Positions 6,725 to 14,177 of a DNA stretch of 18,532 bases are shown here, piece after piece (position 1 is the first letter of the stretch; each line of letters begins with the position of its first letter). Both the position numbers and the translations under genes were made by a program. This DNA is from Methanoregula sp. UBA247 (lineage in GTDB: Archaea; Halobacteriota; Methanomicrobia; Methanomicrobiales; Methanospirillaceae): the NCBI GenBank assembly GCA_002495055.1, contig DADR01000007.1:49423-67954 (forward strand). Direction: 5' to 3'. The notes under the pieces were generated by a model. That model was not told the DNA's origin, searched no databases, and saw only the letters and a program-made list of their open reading frames with translations.

Positions 6725-8490
6725 TTCTTCCCCTCCCGGGCGATTGCCCCGGCAGGGCAGATCTGAGCACATACCGTGCACCCGCTGCAGAGCTCATTGA
6801 TCCGCGCTTTTTCATCTGCAAACTCAATAGCCGGGCAGCCAAACCGGATACAGGTCCCACACCCACTACATATCTCAGGATCGACCCCATATCTCCCGCG
6901 TTTCACCCCAGCACGACGTGCTGTGATAACACACATCTGTTTGGCGATGATGACCTTCACGCCTTTCCGTTTCTTTGCTTCCTGTAAGATGTTGACCATA
7001 CCGGTTATATCGTACGGGTCAGCACTCTCAACAAAACTGACACCACAGGCGCGGCAAATTGCATCGAGGGATACCGGAGGACTCTCTACGCCACAGGCTG
7101 TCATTCCGGTGTTCGGGTTCGGCTGGTGTCCGGTCATAGCCGTGATTCGGTTATCAAGGATCACAACGGTAATATTTGCGCCGTTGTAGACTGCGTTTAT
7201 TAAGCCCTGAATACCTGTATGCAGGAACGTAGAGTCCCCGATTGTACAGACAAGGTCATGCGGATCCCCGGAATGAGATATGCCGCTCGCCACGGTAATC
7301 GACGCACCCATACAGATGGTCGTATCAACTACGCCAAGCTGGAGACCCAGGGTGTAACACCCAATGTCGCTTGGGTATATTGCATCCCTGAATACTTTTT
7401 TTATTGCAAAGAACGCACTGCGGTGGAGGCAGCCGGCACAAAGGATTGGAGGGCGGGGCGGAAGGTTTTGAATGGGATCAACCTTCGGGAATGGATATTT
7501 TGGTAAAAATCCCGCCTTTTCCATTATCGCTGCGACTGCCTGGGGAGATAACTCCCCTTCGTAGGGTGCGTACCCGTTCTTCTTCCCCAATACCGGGACA
7601 CTGCCGGCGACCTGGCGCACAACCTCTTCCACTTCTGGTGCGAGTTCCTCAATCACAAGGACTTTTTCATGTTTCTTTACAAAATCACCCAGCCATTCTT
7701 CATCGATCGGGTACGCCCCGATTTTCATAAACGATATCCCTTCTGGTAGTAACTCCTGGACATATGTGGCGCCAATTCCGCTCGCGATGAGTGCGATTTT
7801 TCCCCGTATTTGATAGTGGTTGAATCCCCGTTCAACCAACTGCTTCCTGATTGAAGACTGTTTCTCGTTAAGTTTTTTATGCAGGACACGGGTATGCGCC
7901 GGGATTACGACATACTGCCGCGGATCTTTATGGAACTCCCCTTTCCGAATGTTCACTGCCGGTTCTCCCAGATCCACATCACCTTTCGAGTGGCAGATTC
8001 GTGTCGTGGGGCGGAATATAACAGGTAGCCCTAACTCCTCAGAAAGCACGAACGCTTCGGGGATCATGTCATGTGCTTCCTGTATACTTGCAGGATCAAG
8101 ACACGGTAACCGGGCGAAATGCGCGTAGCACCGTGTATCCTGTTCGTTCTGCGAACTATGGGCAAATGGATCATCCGCACTCAGTATTACGAGTCCTCCG
8201 GTGACACCCGTATAGGCACTCGTCATCAGGGGATCCGCAGCAACATTGAGTCCAACGTGTTTCATAGTGCAGAGCGAACGGATGCCGCACCATGCTGCAG
8301 CGAGAGCATTTTCAAATGCCACTTTTTCGTTGACTGACCACTCGATATAGTATGATCGGTCCGGCTGTACCCGCAGCACATCGATCACTTCAGATGATGG
8401 TGTGCCTGGGTATCCGCTTACAAAATTCACACCGGACTCAACACATGCGTGAGCGATCGCTTCATTCCCGAGGAGATATTTTCGTCCCAT
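6721..8490 (-). CDS. iorA: Indolepyruvate:ferredoxin oxidoreductase, alpha subunit
   Basis: Large catalytic subunit of IorAB, with thiamine diphosphate and two [4Fe-4S] clusters. The 589 residues show, in order: the N-terminal pyrimidine-binding domain with GYPGTPSSE (26-34), the WSVNEKVAFE segment with a conserved Glu (51-60), CAGCLHRSAF (351-360), the thiamine-diphosphate motif beginning GDSTFLHTG (418-426) and ending LDN (445-447), and a C-terminal ferredoxin domain. The ferredoxin cysteines are C541-x2-C-x2-C-x4-CP and C568-x2-C-x2-C-x3-CP. The four-residue spacing in the first cluster motif is usual in IorA. It is the first gene of iorA-iorB-methyltransferase. Only a weak GAGAT precedes the ATG. 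Confidence 0.97.
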   Translation of the reverse strand: MGRKYLLGNEAIAHACVESGVNFVSGYPGTPSSEVIDVLRVQPDRSYYIEWSVNEKVAFENALAAAWCGIRSLCTMKHVGLNVAADPLMTSAYTGVTGGLVILSADDPFAHSSQNEQDTRCYAHFARLPCLDPASIQEAHDMIPEAFVLSEELGLPVIFRPTTRICHSKGDVDLGEPAVNIRKGEFHKDPRQYVVIPAHTRVLHKKLNEKQSSIRKQLVERGFNHYQIRGKIALIASGIGATYVQELLPEGISFMKIGAYPIDEEWLGDFVKKHEKVLVIEELAPEVEEVVRQVAGSVPVLGKKNGYAPYEGELSPQAVAAIMEKAGFLPKYPFPKVDPIQNLPPRPPILCAGCLHRSAFFAIKKVFRDAIYPSDIGCYTLGLQLGVVDTTICMGASITVASGISHSGDPHDLVCTIGDSTFLHTGIQGLINAVYNGANITVVILDNRITAMTGHQPNPNTGMTACGVESPPVSLDAICRACGVSFVESADPYDITGMVNILQEAKKRKGVKVIIAKQMCVITARRAGVKRGRYGVDPEICSGCGTCIRFGCPAIEFADEKARINELCSGCTVCAQICPAGAIAREGKK

Positions 8491-8540
8491 TATCTCAGAT
8501 CCCGTACTTATACCGTGGCTTTTTCACACATATCCCTATC

Positions 8541-8551
8541 TGAATATATCG
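8541..8551 (-). promoter_or_regulatory. Candidate TATA box for the iorAB operon
   Basis: The minus strand reads GATATATT at 8542-8549, about 55 nt upstream of the iorA ATG, giving a leader of roughly 30 nt. A second candidate (GGTATAAGTA, around 8504-8514) is only 20 nt from the ATG, which is too close unless transcription starts inside the gene. Confidence 0.35.
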
Positions 8552-8596
8552 CCATCACTCTGTCGATTCACAACTTATAAAAACTCTGGTGGAGTA

Positions 8597-8606
8597 GTAA
8601 ATAAGG
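8597..8606 (+). promoter_or_regulatory. Candidate TATA box for tRNA-Ile
   Basis: GTAAATAAGG is centred about 26 nt upstream of the mature 5' end of tRNA-Ile, the usual distance for archaeal tRNA promoters. A stronger-looking TTATAAAA (8576-8583) lies about 48 nt upstream and would require a 5' leader of some 20 nt. Confidence 0.35.
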
Positions 8607-8626
8607 TAAATTTCAGGCAAACTTTT

Positions 8627-8700
8627 GGGCCCGTAGCATAGCCCGGTGGTGCGCCCGGCTGATAACCGGGAGGTCATGTGTTCGAATCACATCGGGCCCA
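8627..8700 (+). tRNA. tRNA-Ile (anticodon GAT)
   Basis: A complete 74-nt tRNA. The acceptor pairs GGGCCCG (8627-8633) with CGGGCCC (8693-8699), with discriminator A at 8700. The anticodon stem is CCCGG/CCGGG around loop CTGATAA, giving anticodon GAT at 8661-8663. The T arm is ATGTG-TTCGAAT-CACAT. No intron and no encoded CCA. T runs at 8710-8713 and 8718-8722 could terminate transcription. Confidence 0.97.
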
Positions 8701-8847
8701 TCCTGCACGTTTTGATGTTTTTCTCTCACGTCTTTGCTCAGTCTCAAAGTACATGATACAAATGCCAGAGTGGAATTTAAAAATGCAAAATTATGAGGTT
8801 CGCCCGAATATTCTTACTTTTCACACGCAGGAAATCAGGGTAAATTT

Positions 8848-8879
8848 TAAAAACAACTTTTCCATTTAAAAGGGAAAAA
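8848..8879 (-). terminator. Possible hairpin/T-run terminator of the downstream minus-strand gene
   Basis: On the minus strand, after the stop codon at 8899, TTTTCC and GGAAAA can pair across a 9-nt A/T-rich loop, followed by GTTGTTTTT. The stem is weak. The surrounding 8701-8898 is A/T-rich and shows no convincing gene. Confidence 0.3.
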
Positions 8880-8898
8880 CAAAGGGCGGATATATCGG

Positions 8899-9441
8899 TC
8901 ACGATTGCCGGGCGAAAATATACCCAATCACTTTTTCAAGTGCCTCAACAAGCTCTTCTTCCCCTTTCAGGTAATCGTGCAGTGCGCGGTAAAGCATAAA
9001 GATGATATCAAAACCATAGTGTTCGATTGCAGTCTTTGCATCAAGAGGATTAAGGTACGAATCGGTAAGGAATCCATCGAAACTATACATCAGATCGTAA
9101 AATTTACCCTCTTCGGACATCACGCAGAACTGGTCGGTGACCGGCATCTGGGGGTTGTCCGGCCGGAATGCAACGGGCTCAGCAACCTTCCCAAGAATGA
9201 TCATCTTTTGCGGGTAATATGCGGGATCGTAGATTTCTCCTTTGGTATCCTGTTTTCCCTTCCTTAACATATTCAGCCCGACAATCTTGACAACCGGAAC
9301 CGCGGATTTGGCCATCCGTGCCAGGAGTTCTGTGTCATGATCCCTAATCTCTTGTGAGAGAGTGTCCCCTTTTGCCTGCAGCTCTTTCAGCTCTTCAATC
9401 TTCTGCTCCAGTTTTTTTAATCCGGCTTCAATTTCATCCAT
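8899..9441 (-). CDS. Conserved-looking hypothetical protein with an N-terminal coiled coil
   Basis: I do not recognise this family. The 180-residue protein is acidic and soluble, with no signal peptide. Residues 1-40 form a heptad-like, Glu/Lys/Leu-rich helix (MDEIEAGLKKLEQKIEELKE), probably a coiled coil. A middle mixed region (about 55-125) includes a YDPAYYPQKMIILGK stretch. The C-terminal helical region has aromatic residues and EELVEALEKVIGYIF. The ATG at 9441 is chosen because GGTGA, a strong Shine-Dalgarno match, ends 5 nt before it; starts at 9453 and 9555 would add 4 or 38 residues. It has its own TATA-like box at 9498-9504. Coding is supported by length, the ribosome site and the promoter. 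Confidence 0.75.
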   Translation of the reverse strand: MDEIEAGLKKLEQKIEELKELQAKGDTLSQEIRDHDTELLARMAKSAVPVVKIVGLNMLRKGKQDTKGEIYDPAYYPQKMIILGKVAEPVAFRPDNPQMPVTDQFCVMSEEGKFYDLMYSFDGFLTDSYLNPLDAKTAIEHYGFDIIFMLYRALHDYLKGEEELVEALEKVIGYIFARQS

Positions 9442-9495
9442 TATTTTCACCATAGCCCGGAACGAACCGGACGGATAACAAGTGTTGGTACTATG

Positions 9496-9506
9496 CCTAT
9501 AAAACC
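9496..9506 (-). promoter_or_regulatory. TATA-like box upstream of the coiled-coil protein gene
   Basis: The minus strand reads GGTTTTATAGG. Initiation about 26 nt downstream would give a leader near 34 nt carrying the GGTGA ribosome site. The core GGTTTTATA is the same as at the nop5 promoter. Confidence 0.5.
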
Positions 9507-9582
9507 GCTCGTTTTCCTTTGATTTATCAAAAGACCTGATCCTAAAGACAGGCATGAAATCTCAAAGTGGAGATTTATTAAA

Positions 9583-10863
9583 TCAGATGACCCGTTGCCC
9601 TATAAAAAAATACTTCCGGTCTCTTTTCAGGATTGCCCGACCCTCGTATCCAACAGGGAGATTCTCATCAATCACAATTCCCAGATAATTGGGTGATCTG
9701 GCCATTACCGATCCCTCTTTGATTGTTTCTGTCACGAGAAATGGCACCTGTTTTTCCAGACACCCTTGATTGATGGAAGTGTAGACCTTTTCAGCACGGG
9801 AATTCATGATACGTGAACGATCCTTCTTCACCCGGTCGGGAAAGTCCTCCTTTGCAGGGAGGGGTGTAAAAGGACGCTGTGAATAGCGGGTGATATTTAC
9901 TTTGTTCGGTCGCACCCTGTCTATCAATTCAAGGGAGGCTGAAAAATTTTCTCGTGTTTCACCAGGAAATCCGACGATCATATCAGTTGCTAATGTAATT
10001 TCCGGATACCGTTTCCTGAACAGAGAAACGATCTCTTCATAATCTGCAACGGTATATCCTCTCCCCATCCGGTCAAGTATAGCATCTGATCCGGACTGAA
10101 CGGGAAGGTGAACAAATTTAAAAATTCGGTCACTGGCAAAAGCCTCGACCAGCTCATCAAGAATTCCTTTTACCGTGGCAGGGTTCATCATTCCTACCCG
10201 AATTTTAAACTTTCCTGGCAGATCTCCCATCCTTTTTAATAGATTGGGAAGTGATGTCCCGATATCCCGTCCCCAGCAACTTACATCCTGCGCAGTAATC
10301 TGGATTTCAGCTGTCCCGGTACGTATATGCGCCAGAACCTCTGGCAGGATCTCCTCTTCAGCAAAACTTTTCAGAGGTCCGCGGGCGAGCCGGGTAAGAC
10401 AGTAGGTGCACTTACCAGCACATCCCTGAGCCACCTGCACAATCGCTACACCACTGAAAGCAGCAGTCCTGACACGCCGGTATGCTTCATGGATTGTTTC
10501 CGAACGGAGAATAGTAGGATTACACACGGCAAATATTGCTTCGCGTTGCACTTCCGGCATGCATCCCGTCACATAGAGGTCATATTCCCGAAACCGTGAA
10601 AGCCGCCTGAGCATGCGCCGCTCTGTTGCTCCGACAACAGTGCAGGTGTTAATGATTATTGCGTCTGCCGCTTCTGCTGAATCGACAAGAATACTCCCTT
10701 TGTCGAATAAAATCTCCTTAAGTTTTGCTGTATCACCGAAATTATAGCGGCACCCGTATGTTTCGATATAAACGCTCCGGTCTCGAAACATTTCCAGAAT
10801 TTGAATATCAGCGCGATTTCCGCAGCCGGGTTCTGGTTTTTCTGCCACTAGGTAAGCACCCAT
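9583..10863 (-). CDS. mtaB: tRNA N6-threonylcarbamoyladenosine (t6A37) methylthiotransferase
   Basis: Radical-SAM enzyme that adds a methylthio group to t6A37 of ANN-decoding tRNAs (archaeal/eukaryotic e-MtaB/CDKAL1 type). The N-terminal UPF0004 domain holds three cluster cysteines: C38 (ETYGCRYN), C74 (NTCTV) and C101 (GCMP). The radical-SAM motif CAGKCTYC supplies C148, C152 and C155. HLPVQSGSD (252-260) and DMIVGFPGET (294-303) are typical of methylthiotransferases. A TRAM domain occupies about 367-426. The start is uncertain. ATG at 10863 gives 426 residues; ATG at 10791 gives 402 and begins just before the first motif. Neither has a good ribosome site. A TATA-like TATTTATC (10883-10890) sits about 24 nt from the upstream ATG. 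Confidence 0.93.
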   Translation of the reverse strand: MGAYLVAEKPEPGCGNRADIQILEMFRDRSVYIETYGCRYNFGDTAKLKEILFDKGSILVDSAEAADAIIINTCTVVGATERRMLRRLSRFREYDLYVTGCMPEVQREAIFAVCNPTILRSETIHEAYRRVRTAAFSGVAIVQVAQGCAGKCTYCLTRLARGPLKSFAEEEILPEVLAHIRTGTAEIQITAQDVSCWGRDIGTSLPNLLKRMGDLPGKFKIRVGMMNPATVKGILDELVEAFASDRIFKFVHLPVQSGSDAILDRMGRGYTVADYEEIVSLFRKRYPEITLATDMIVGFPGETRENFSASLELIDRVRPNKVNITRYSQRPFTPLPAKEDFPDRVKKDRSRIMNSRAEKVYTSINQGCLEKQVPFLVTETIKEGSVMARSPNYLGIVIDENLPVGYEGRAILKRDRKYFFIGQRVI

Positions 10864-10928
10864 AATCCATTGAACGCGCTTTGATAAATAGTGTGAAACT
10901 AAAAAAGACGGGAGAGGACAAAAAGGTC

Positions 10929-10948
10929 ATTAAGAATCAGGTCTTAAT
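10929..10948. repeat. 20-bp inverted repeat between mtaB and nadX
   Basis: ATTAAGA (10929-10935) and TCTTAAT (10942-10948) form perfect 7-bp arms around ATCAGG. It lies in the 163-bp divergent gap, about 80 nt upstream of nadX and 66 nt upstream of the mtaB start. It could be an operator or chance; the gap shows nothing else except weak A/T-rich promoter candidates. Confidence 0.35.
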
Positions 10949-11026
10949 CCATCATCCCGGAATTCCATAACTCACTTCATCTCGTGAGCACAACACTTAA
11001 CCAATGGCGCCCATAATCTGTTTATC

Positions 11027-11785
11027 ATGATGAGGATCGGGCTGCTTGGCTGTGGTAACATTGGACATATCATCGCACAGCACGGAGGCAGTTTCGAAAT
11101 CTCAGCGGTCTATGATAAAGTATTAGAGCGGGCAGAAGAGATTGCAGGGATTTCCGGTGCACACGCATATGAAGATTTTGACTCCTTTATTACAGCAGAT
11201 ATCGATATCGTTGTCGAAGCAGCATCGGTAAGTGCTGTGAAAATTTATGCCGGGCAGGTTTTATCCCACAATAAAGATCTGGTGATAATGAGTGTTGGTG
11301 CTCTTTCCGATCCAGTATTCCGTGATGAGATCCGGGAAATGGCCACTAAATATGGACAGAAAATTCACATCCCCAGCGGGGCGATATTTGGCCTCGATAA
11401 CCTCAAGGTAGGAAAGATTTCAGAAATCAAAAGGTTACTATTAAGGACAACAAAAAGTCCTGCATCTCTGGGTATTACCACTGATACGCGGAGGCTGATA
11501 TTTTCCGGGAAAGCCAACGAGTGCATTAAGGCATTTCCAAAAAATGTCAATGTATCGGTAGCCATGAGTCTTGCGGCCGGACATGACACGGATGTGGAGC
11601 TCTGGGTTGACCCGTCAGTCGACCGAAATGTTCATGAAATATTCGTTGAAGGGAGCTTTGGTGAGACCTATATCAAAGTGACAAATGTTCCCAGTCCCGG
11701 CAACCCTGCAACCAGTTACCTTGCTGCCCTGTCAATCCTCTCGCTCCTGAATAATCTCAGTGATCCTATAATCGTGGGAACTTGA
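11027..11785 (+). CDS. nadX: L-aspartate dehydrogenase
   Basis: Oxidises L-aspartate with NAD(P)+ to iminoaspartate, which quinolinate synthase (NadA) condenses into quinolinate; it replaces L-aspartate oxidase NadB. The 252-residue protein has the Rossmann motif GLLGCGNIG (5-13), VEAASVSAV (63-71), the HIPSGAIFGLDNL segment (114-126), and AAGHDTDVELWVDP, where H186 matches the catalytic histidine of the family. Two ATG codons are adjacent (11027 and 11030) and the first is used here. No Shine-Dalgarno is seen. A weak CTTAA element about 30 nt upstream allows a leaderless message. nadC follows after 23 nt. nadA is not in the window. Confidence 0.95.
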   Translation: MMRIGLLGCGNIGHIIAQHGGSFEISAVYDKVLERAEEIAGISGAHAYEDFDSFITADIDIVVEAASVSAVKIYAGQVLSHNKDLVIMSVGALSDPVFRDEIREMATKYGQKIHIPSGAIFGLDNLKVGKISEIKRLLLRTTKSPASLGITTDTRRLIFSGKANECIKAFPKNVNVSVAMSLAAGHDTDVELWVDPSVDRNVHEIFVEGSFGETYIKVTNVPSPGNPATSYLAALSILSLLNNLSDPIIVGT

Positions 11786-11808
11786 TGTGGTATAACAGGT
11801 GACCTGGT

Positions 11809-12651
11809 ATGGTAACACTCGATTATCTATTGCAGTTCATTAAGGAGGATGCCCCCTGCGGGGATGTAACATCTGCTGCGATTTTACCGGATATTACCTG
11901 TACCGCGGTGATACGTGCCGAGCAAGCCGGGATTATCGCAGGACTCGAAGAAGCATCGCTGCTTTTTTCTCATTTTGGTATTTCTGTAAATCCTCTCGTA
12001 AAAGATGGGGATTCTGTCAGACAGAACGACTCACTGCTGGTACTCAACGGTGATGCTAAAAAAATTCTTCTTGTCGAAAGGACTGCCCTCAATATTATAG
12101 GAAGAATGAGTGGCATTGCAACACAGACACGAAAGATGGCAGATATTGTATCGGCTGTTAATCCAAACTGCCGGGTGGCAGCTACACGGAAGACATGTCC
12201 GGGATTTCGGGAGCTTGATAAAAAGGCTGTAAAGATCGGGGGGGGTGATCCTCATCGTATGAACCTGAGTGATGGTATACTTATCAAAGACAACCATCTG
12301 GCACTTGTTCCGCTTGTTACCGCAATCCGCACGGCAAAAAAGGATTCGTCTTTTAAAAAGGTTGAGGTGGAAGTGGAGACATCTGATGAAGCCCTGACCG
12401 CCTCAAGAGCGGGTGCAGATATTATTATGTTTGACAATATGGACCCGGACCAGATTACTCAAACGATACATATTTTGAAACGCGAGGGTCTGAGGGAACA
12501 GGTTATTATTGAACTTTCCGGAGGTATCGATGCGGGGACTCTGCCTTTGTTTGCCGCGCTTGATGTCAATGTGATTAGTCTGGGTATGCTTACCCATTCA
12601 GTAAGAAATTTATCAGTTAATCTTGAAATTATTCCCAATGATACCCGATGA
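11809..12651 (+). CDS. nadC: Nicotinate-nucleotide pyrophosphorylase (quinolinate phosphoribosyltransferase)
   Basis: Converts quinolinate and PRPP to nicotinate mononucleotide, CO2 and pyrophosphate, the entry into NAD. The 280-residue protein has the standard two-domain layout: an N-terminal EDAPCGDVTS motif (13-22), VRAEQAGIIAG-like segment around 37-48, then ERTALNIIGRMSGIAT (around 89-104), ATRKTCPGFRELDKKAV (around 124-140), GGGDPHRMNLSDGILIKDNH (around 143-162) and a C-terminal EVEVET / IMFDN / ELSGGI series of barrel strands. The catalytic and substrate-binding basic residues of these motifs are intact. AGGTGA (11797-11802) sits 6 nt before the ATG. It completes the nadX-nadC operon. 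Confidence 0.97.
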   Translation: MVTLDYLLQFIKEDAPCGDVTSAAILPDITCTAVIRAEQAGIIAGLEEASLLFSHFGISVNPLVKDGDSVRQNDSLLVLNGDAKKILLVERTALNIIGRMSGIATQTRKMADIVSAVNPNCRVAATRKTCPGFRELDKKAVKIGGGDPHRMNLSDGILIKDNHLALVPLVTAIRTAKKDSSFKKVEVEVETSDEALTASRAGADIIMFDNMDPDQITQTIHILKREGLREQVIIELSGGIDAGTLPLFAALDVNVISLGMLTHSVRNLSVNLEIIPNDTR

Positions 12652-12758
12652 TTTCCTGATTATTCTATCGATTGGATTAATTTTTATGCAGTATCATAAC
12701 AGTTTTAAGGTTTACCTTTAATTATTTCACGGCACTATGAAAATTGTGTGGTGAAAAA

Positions 12759-12766
12759 CTTAATAG
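12759..12766 (+). promoter_or_regulatory. Candidate TATA box of the HEAT-repeat gene
   Basis: CTTAATAG lies about 42 nt upstream of the ATG, so the leader would be about 16 nt and would contain the GAGGA ribosome site at 12793-12797. The 152-bp gap after nadC also has a 12-bp palindrome, AAGGTTTACCTT, whose role is unknown. Confidence 0.35.
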
Positions 12767-12803
12767 TCCGATACCACGTATGGGTGGCTATTGAGGAACA
12801 GGA

Positions 12804-13388
12804 ATGAGCAATCCGGAAACAGAGACAAGCCATGCTGAATCTTATACTGAAGCAACCCCCTTGGAGTCAACGGGTTTTGATGAACGCAGGAAACAGCGGA
12901 TAAAAGGGTTTATCTCACTCCTTAAGGATCCCAGTCTCGACTATCGCTGGAAGGCAGCAGAAGCTCTGGGAAATGAAGGGGACGCATCGGCTGTTGAACC
13001 ACTTATTGATGCACTCAAAGACCCTTACGTAGATGTCCAGTGGCTTGCGGCAAAATCCCTTGGACAATTGGGGGATCCCCGGGCTATCGACCCTCTCATC
13101 GAAGCTCTGAAATCTGATGACAAATGGCTCCGTATAGGAGCTGCAACAGGCCTGGGAAGACTTCGGACCTCCCGTGCTGTAGAACCGCTGCTCCCTCTTC
13201 TTAAGGATAAAAAGAAAACCGTCCGGAAAACTGCGGCATGGGCGCTTGGCGCTATTGCTGATGACAGAGCAATTTCCGCACTGAAAGAGACACTGAATGA
13301 TGAGAATGCAGAAGTACGGGATGCAGCACAAAAAGCTCTTGATTCGATAAAAATTGCAAAAACCGGAAAGAATGCTGAATCTCCTTAA
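12804..13388 (+). CDS. Small HEAT-repeat (PBS-lyase-like) protein
   Basis: A 194-residue soluble protein made almost entirely of HEAT repeats, which generally act as protein-binding scaffolds. After an acidic, disordered-looking N-terminus (1-28) come about five repeats of some 31 residues. Recurring marks are RxxAAxALGxxGDxxAVxPLIxALKD-type positions: around 47-77, 78-108, 109-139 and 140-170, with degenerate ends. No transmembrane segment, catalytic motif or extra domain is present. The biliprotein lyase resemblance is structural only. It has a GAGGA ribosome site and its own promoter candidate, so it need not be functionally tied to nadXC. The partner is unknown. Confidence 0.85.
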   Translation: MSNPETETSHAESYTEATPLESTGFDERRKQRIKGFISLLKDPSLDYRWKAAEALGNEGDASAVEPLIDALKDPYVDVQWLAAKSLGQLGDPRAIDPLIEALKSDDKWLRIGAATGLGRLRTSRAVEPLLPLLKDKKKTVRKTAAWALGAIADDRAISALKETLNDENAEVRDAAQKALDSIKIAKTGKNAESP

Positions 13389-13468
13389 AAGTATAGGTGC
13401 CAGGGAGATTGCAGTTATTTCTCTAAGTAAGGATCTATGCGATTAATATTTTATCACTAATAGTAAGA

Positions 13469-13861
13469 TCATGCAGGGGAATTATTAGCTGTATACACAG
13501 GGATGACAGAGATATCTTTCTCGGAACTGATTACAATCTCTTTTTTCCCTCGATATGTTTGAACAACTCCAAAGACGGTGATTGAATCACCTTTCTGGAG
13601 TGTCAATTCCTGTGCAATCTGAGCCGGCACAAAAATGGTGATAGCGTCGATATACAAATTCATATGCCCGCCATTTTTCGTTATGATCATCTGATCGATT
13701 GTCCCACCGAAGAATACGAGTTCCCCATCTGCAGAATTATTCGTAAAGGGCTGCGCAAATGGTTGTTTTCCCACAGTCGTAAGTATCAGGTGGGCAATAA
13801 TCACCGTACAGGCAACACCCAGCAAAAGTAACAATGCCACGCGTTCCTGACGCCCATACAT
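13469..13861 (-). CDS. Membrane-anchored OB-fold protein (putative nucleic-acid binding)
   Basis: A 130-residue protein. A short positively charged N-terminus (MYGRQERV) is followed by one hydrophobic helix (about 9-31), predicted to act as an uncleaved anchor with the remainder outside the cell. Residues 45-122 resemble a single OB-fold: a VFFGGTIDQM strand, NLYIDAITIFVPAQIA, a GDSITVFGVVQTYRGKKEIVI stretch and a final strand. This matches the nucleic-acid-binding tRNA-anti/helicase-type OB superfamily in outline, but nucleic acid binding is not proven. The ATG at 13861 is preferred over longer alternatives because TTTAAA (13884-13889) is centred 25.5 nt upstream, fitting a leaderless mRNA. 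It diverges from the two HTH genes across 70 bp. Confidence 0.78.
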   Translation of the reverse strand: MYGRQERVALLLLLGVACTVIIAHLILTTVGKQPFAQPFTNNSADGELVFFGGTIDQMIITKNGGHMNLYIDAITIFVPAQIAQELTLQKGDSITVFGVVQTYRGKKEIVISSEKDISVIPVYTANNSPA

Positions 13862-13883
13862 ACGAGAGTATTGAGGGGGGTTG

Positions 13884-13889
13884 TTTAAA
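13884..13889 (-). promoter_or_regulatory. TATA-like box of the OB-fold gene
   Basis: TTTAAA in the divergent gap, centred 25.5 nt upstream of the ATG at 13861, predicts initiation at or next to the start codon. It is 16 bp from the palindrome that starts at 13905, so a protein bound there could affect it. Confidence 0.45.
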
Positions 13890-13904
13890 TTACCGATAGT
13901 TTCA

Positions 13905-13925
13905 TATGTTAACAGCGTTAACATA
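13905..13925. promoter_or_regulatory. Perfect 21-bp palindrome, probable operator of the HTH regulator pair
   Basis: TATGTTAAC (13905-13913) and GTTAACATA (13917-13925) are exact reverse complements around AGC. The site ends 6 nt before the ATG of the winged-helix gene and includes the only TATA-like sequence (CATATG, 13903-13908) at the right distance for a leaderless start there. A dimeric regulator bound here would block promoter access. Autoregulation by the adjacent winged-helix protein is the simplest reading, but is inferred. Confidence 0.62.
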
Positions 13926-13931
13926 GCAACC

Positions 13932-14177
13932 ATGTATACGACAACCTTACCCCCCTCATCAAAAACGGTGATGGAAATTCTGGACAGCGGCGGTGCGATG
14001 ACGCACAAAGATCTCGTGCAAAATACCCACCTTGCACCACGAACCGTTCGTTATGCATTGAAAAAACTCAAAGAGCGGCACCTTATCATTGAGAAGTTTA
14101 ACTTCCGTGATGCCCGTCAGATAATTTACCAGACCCGGACTGGACAAACAAGTAAACCCCAGACTGTGTGCGTATGA
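13932..14177 (+). CDS. Winged-helix (MarR-like) DNA-binding protein
   Basis: An 81-residue protein that is essentially one winged helix-turn-helix. LPPSSKTVMEILDSGG (7-22) is helix 1, MTHKDLVQNTHLAPRTVRYALKKLKER (24-50) holds helix 2 and recognition helix 3, and HLIIEKFNFRDARQIIYQ is the wing. The LPPS...PRTVRYALxxL...RDARQxxY pattern is common in small archaeal MarR-like regulators. The ATG at 13932 is chosen over 13881 because the upstream codons run through the palindrome and TATA-like element, and because the spacing (about 26.5 nt from CATATG) suits a leaderless mRNA. The stop overlaps the next ATG (ATGA). Confidence 0.85.
   Translation: MYTTTLPPSSKTVMEILDSGGAMTHKDLVQNTHLAPRTVRYALKKLKERHLIIEKFNFRDARQIIYQTRTGQTSKPQTVCV

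Noticed and set aside
8678..8869. A 63-codon open frame on the plus strand running out of tRNA-Ile
   Set aside because: It begins inside the tRNA, has A/T-driven composition and lacks a ribosome site; the region is better read as tRNA trailer and terminator sequence.
13862..14008. N-terminal extension of the OB-fold protein by 49 residues
   Set aside because: It would run through the palindrome and overlap the divergent winged-helix gene; the membrane anchor follows ATG 13861 directly.
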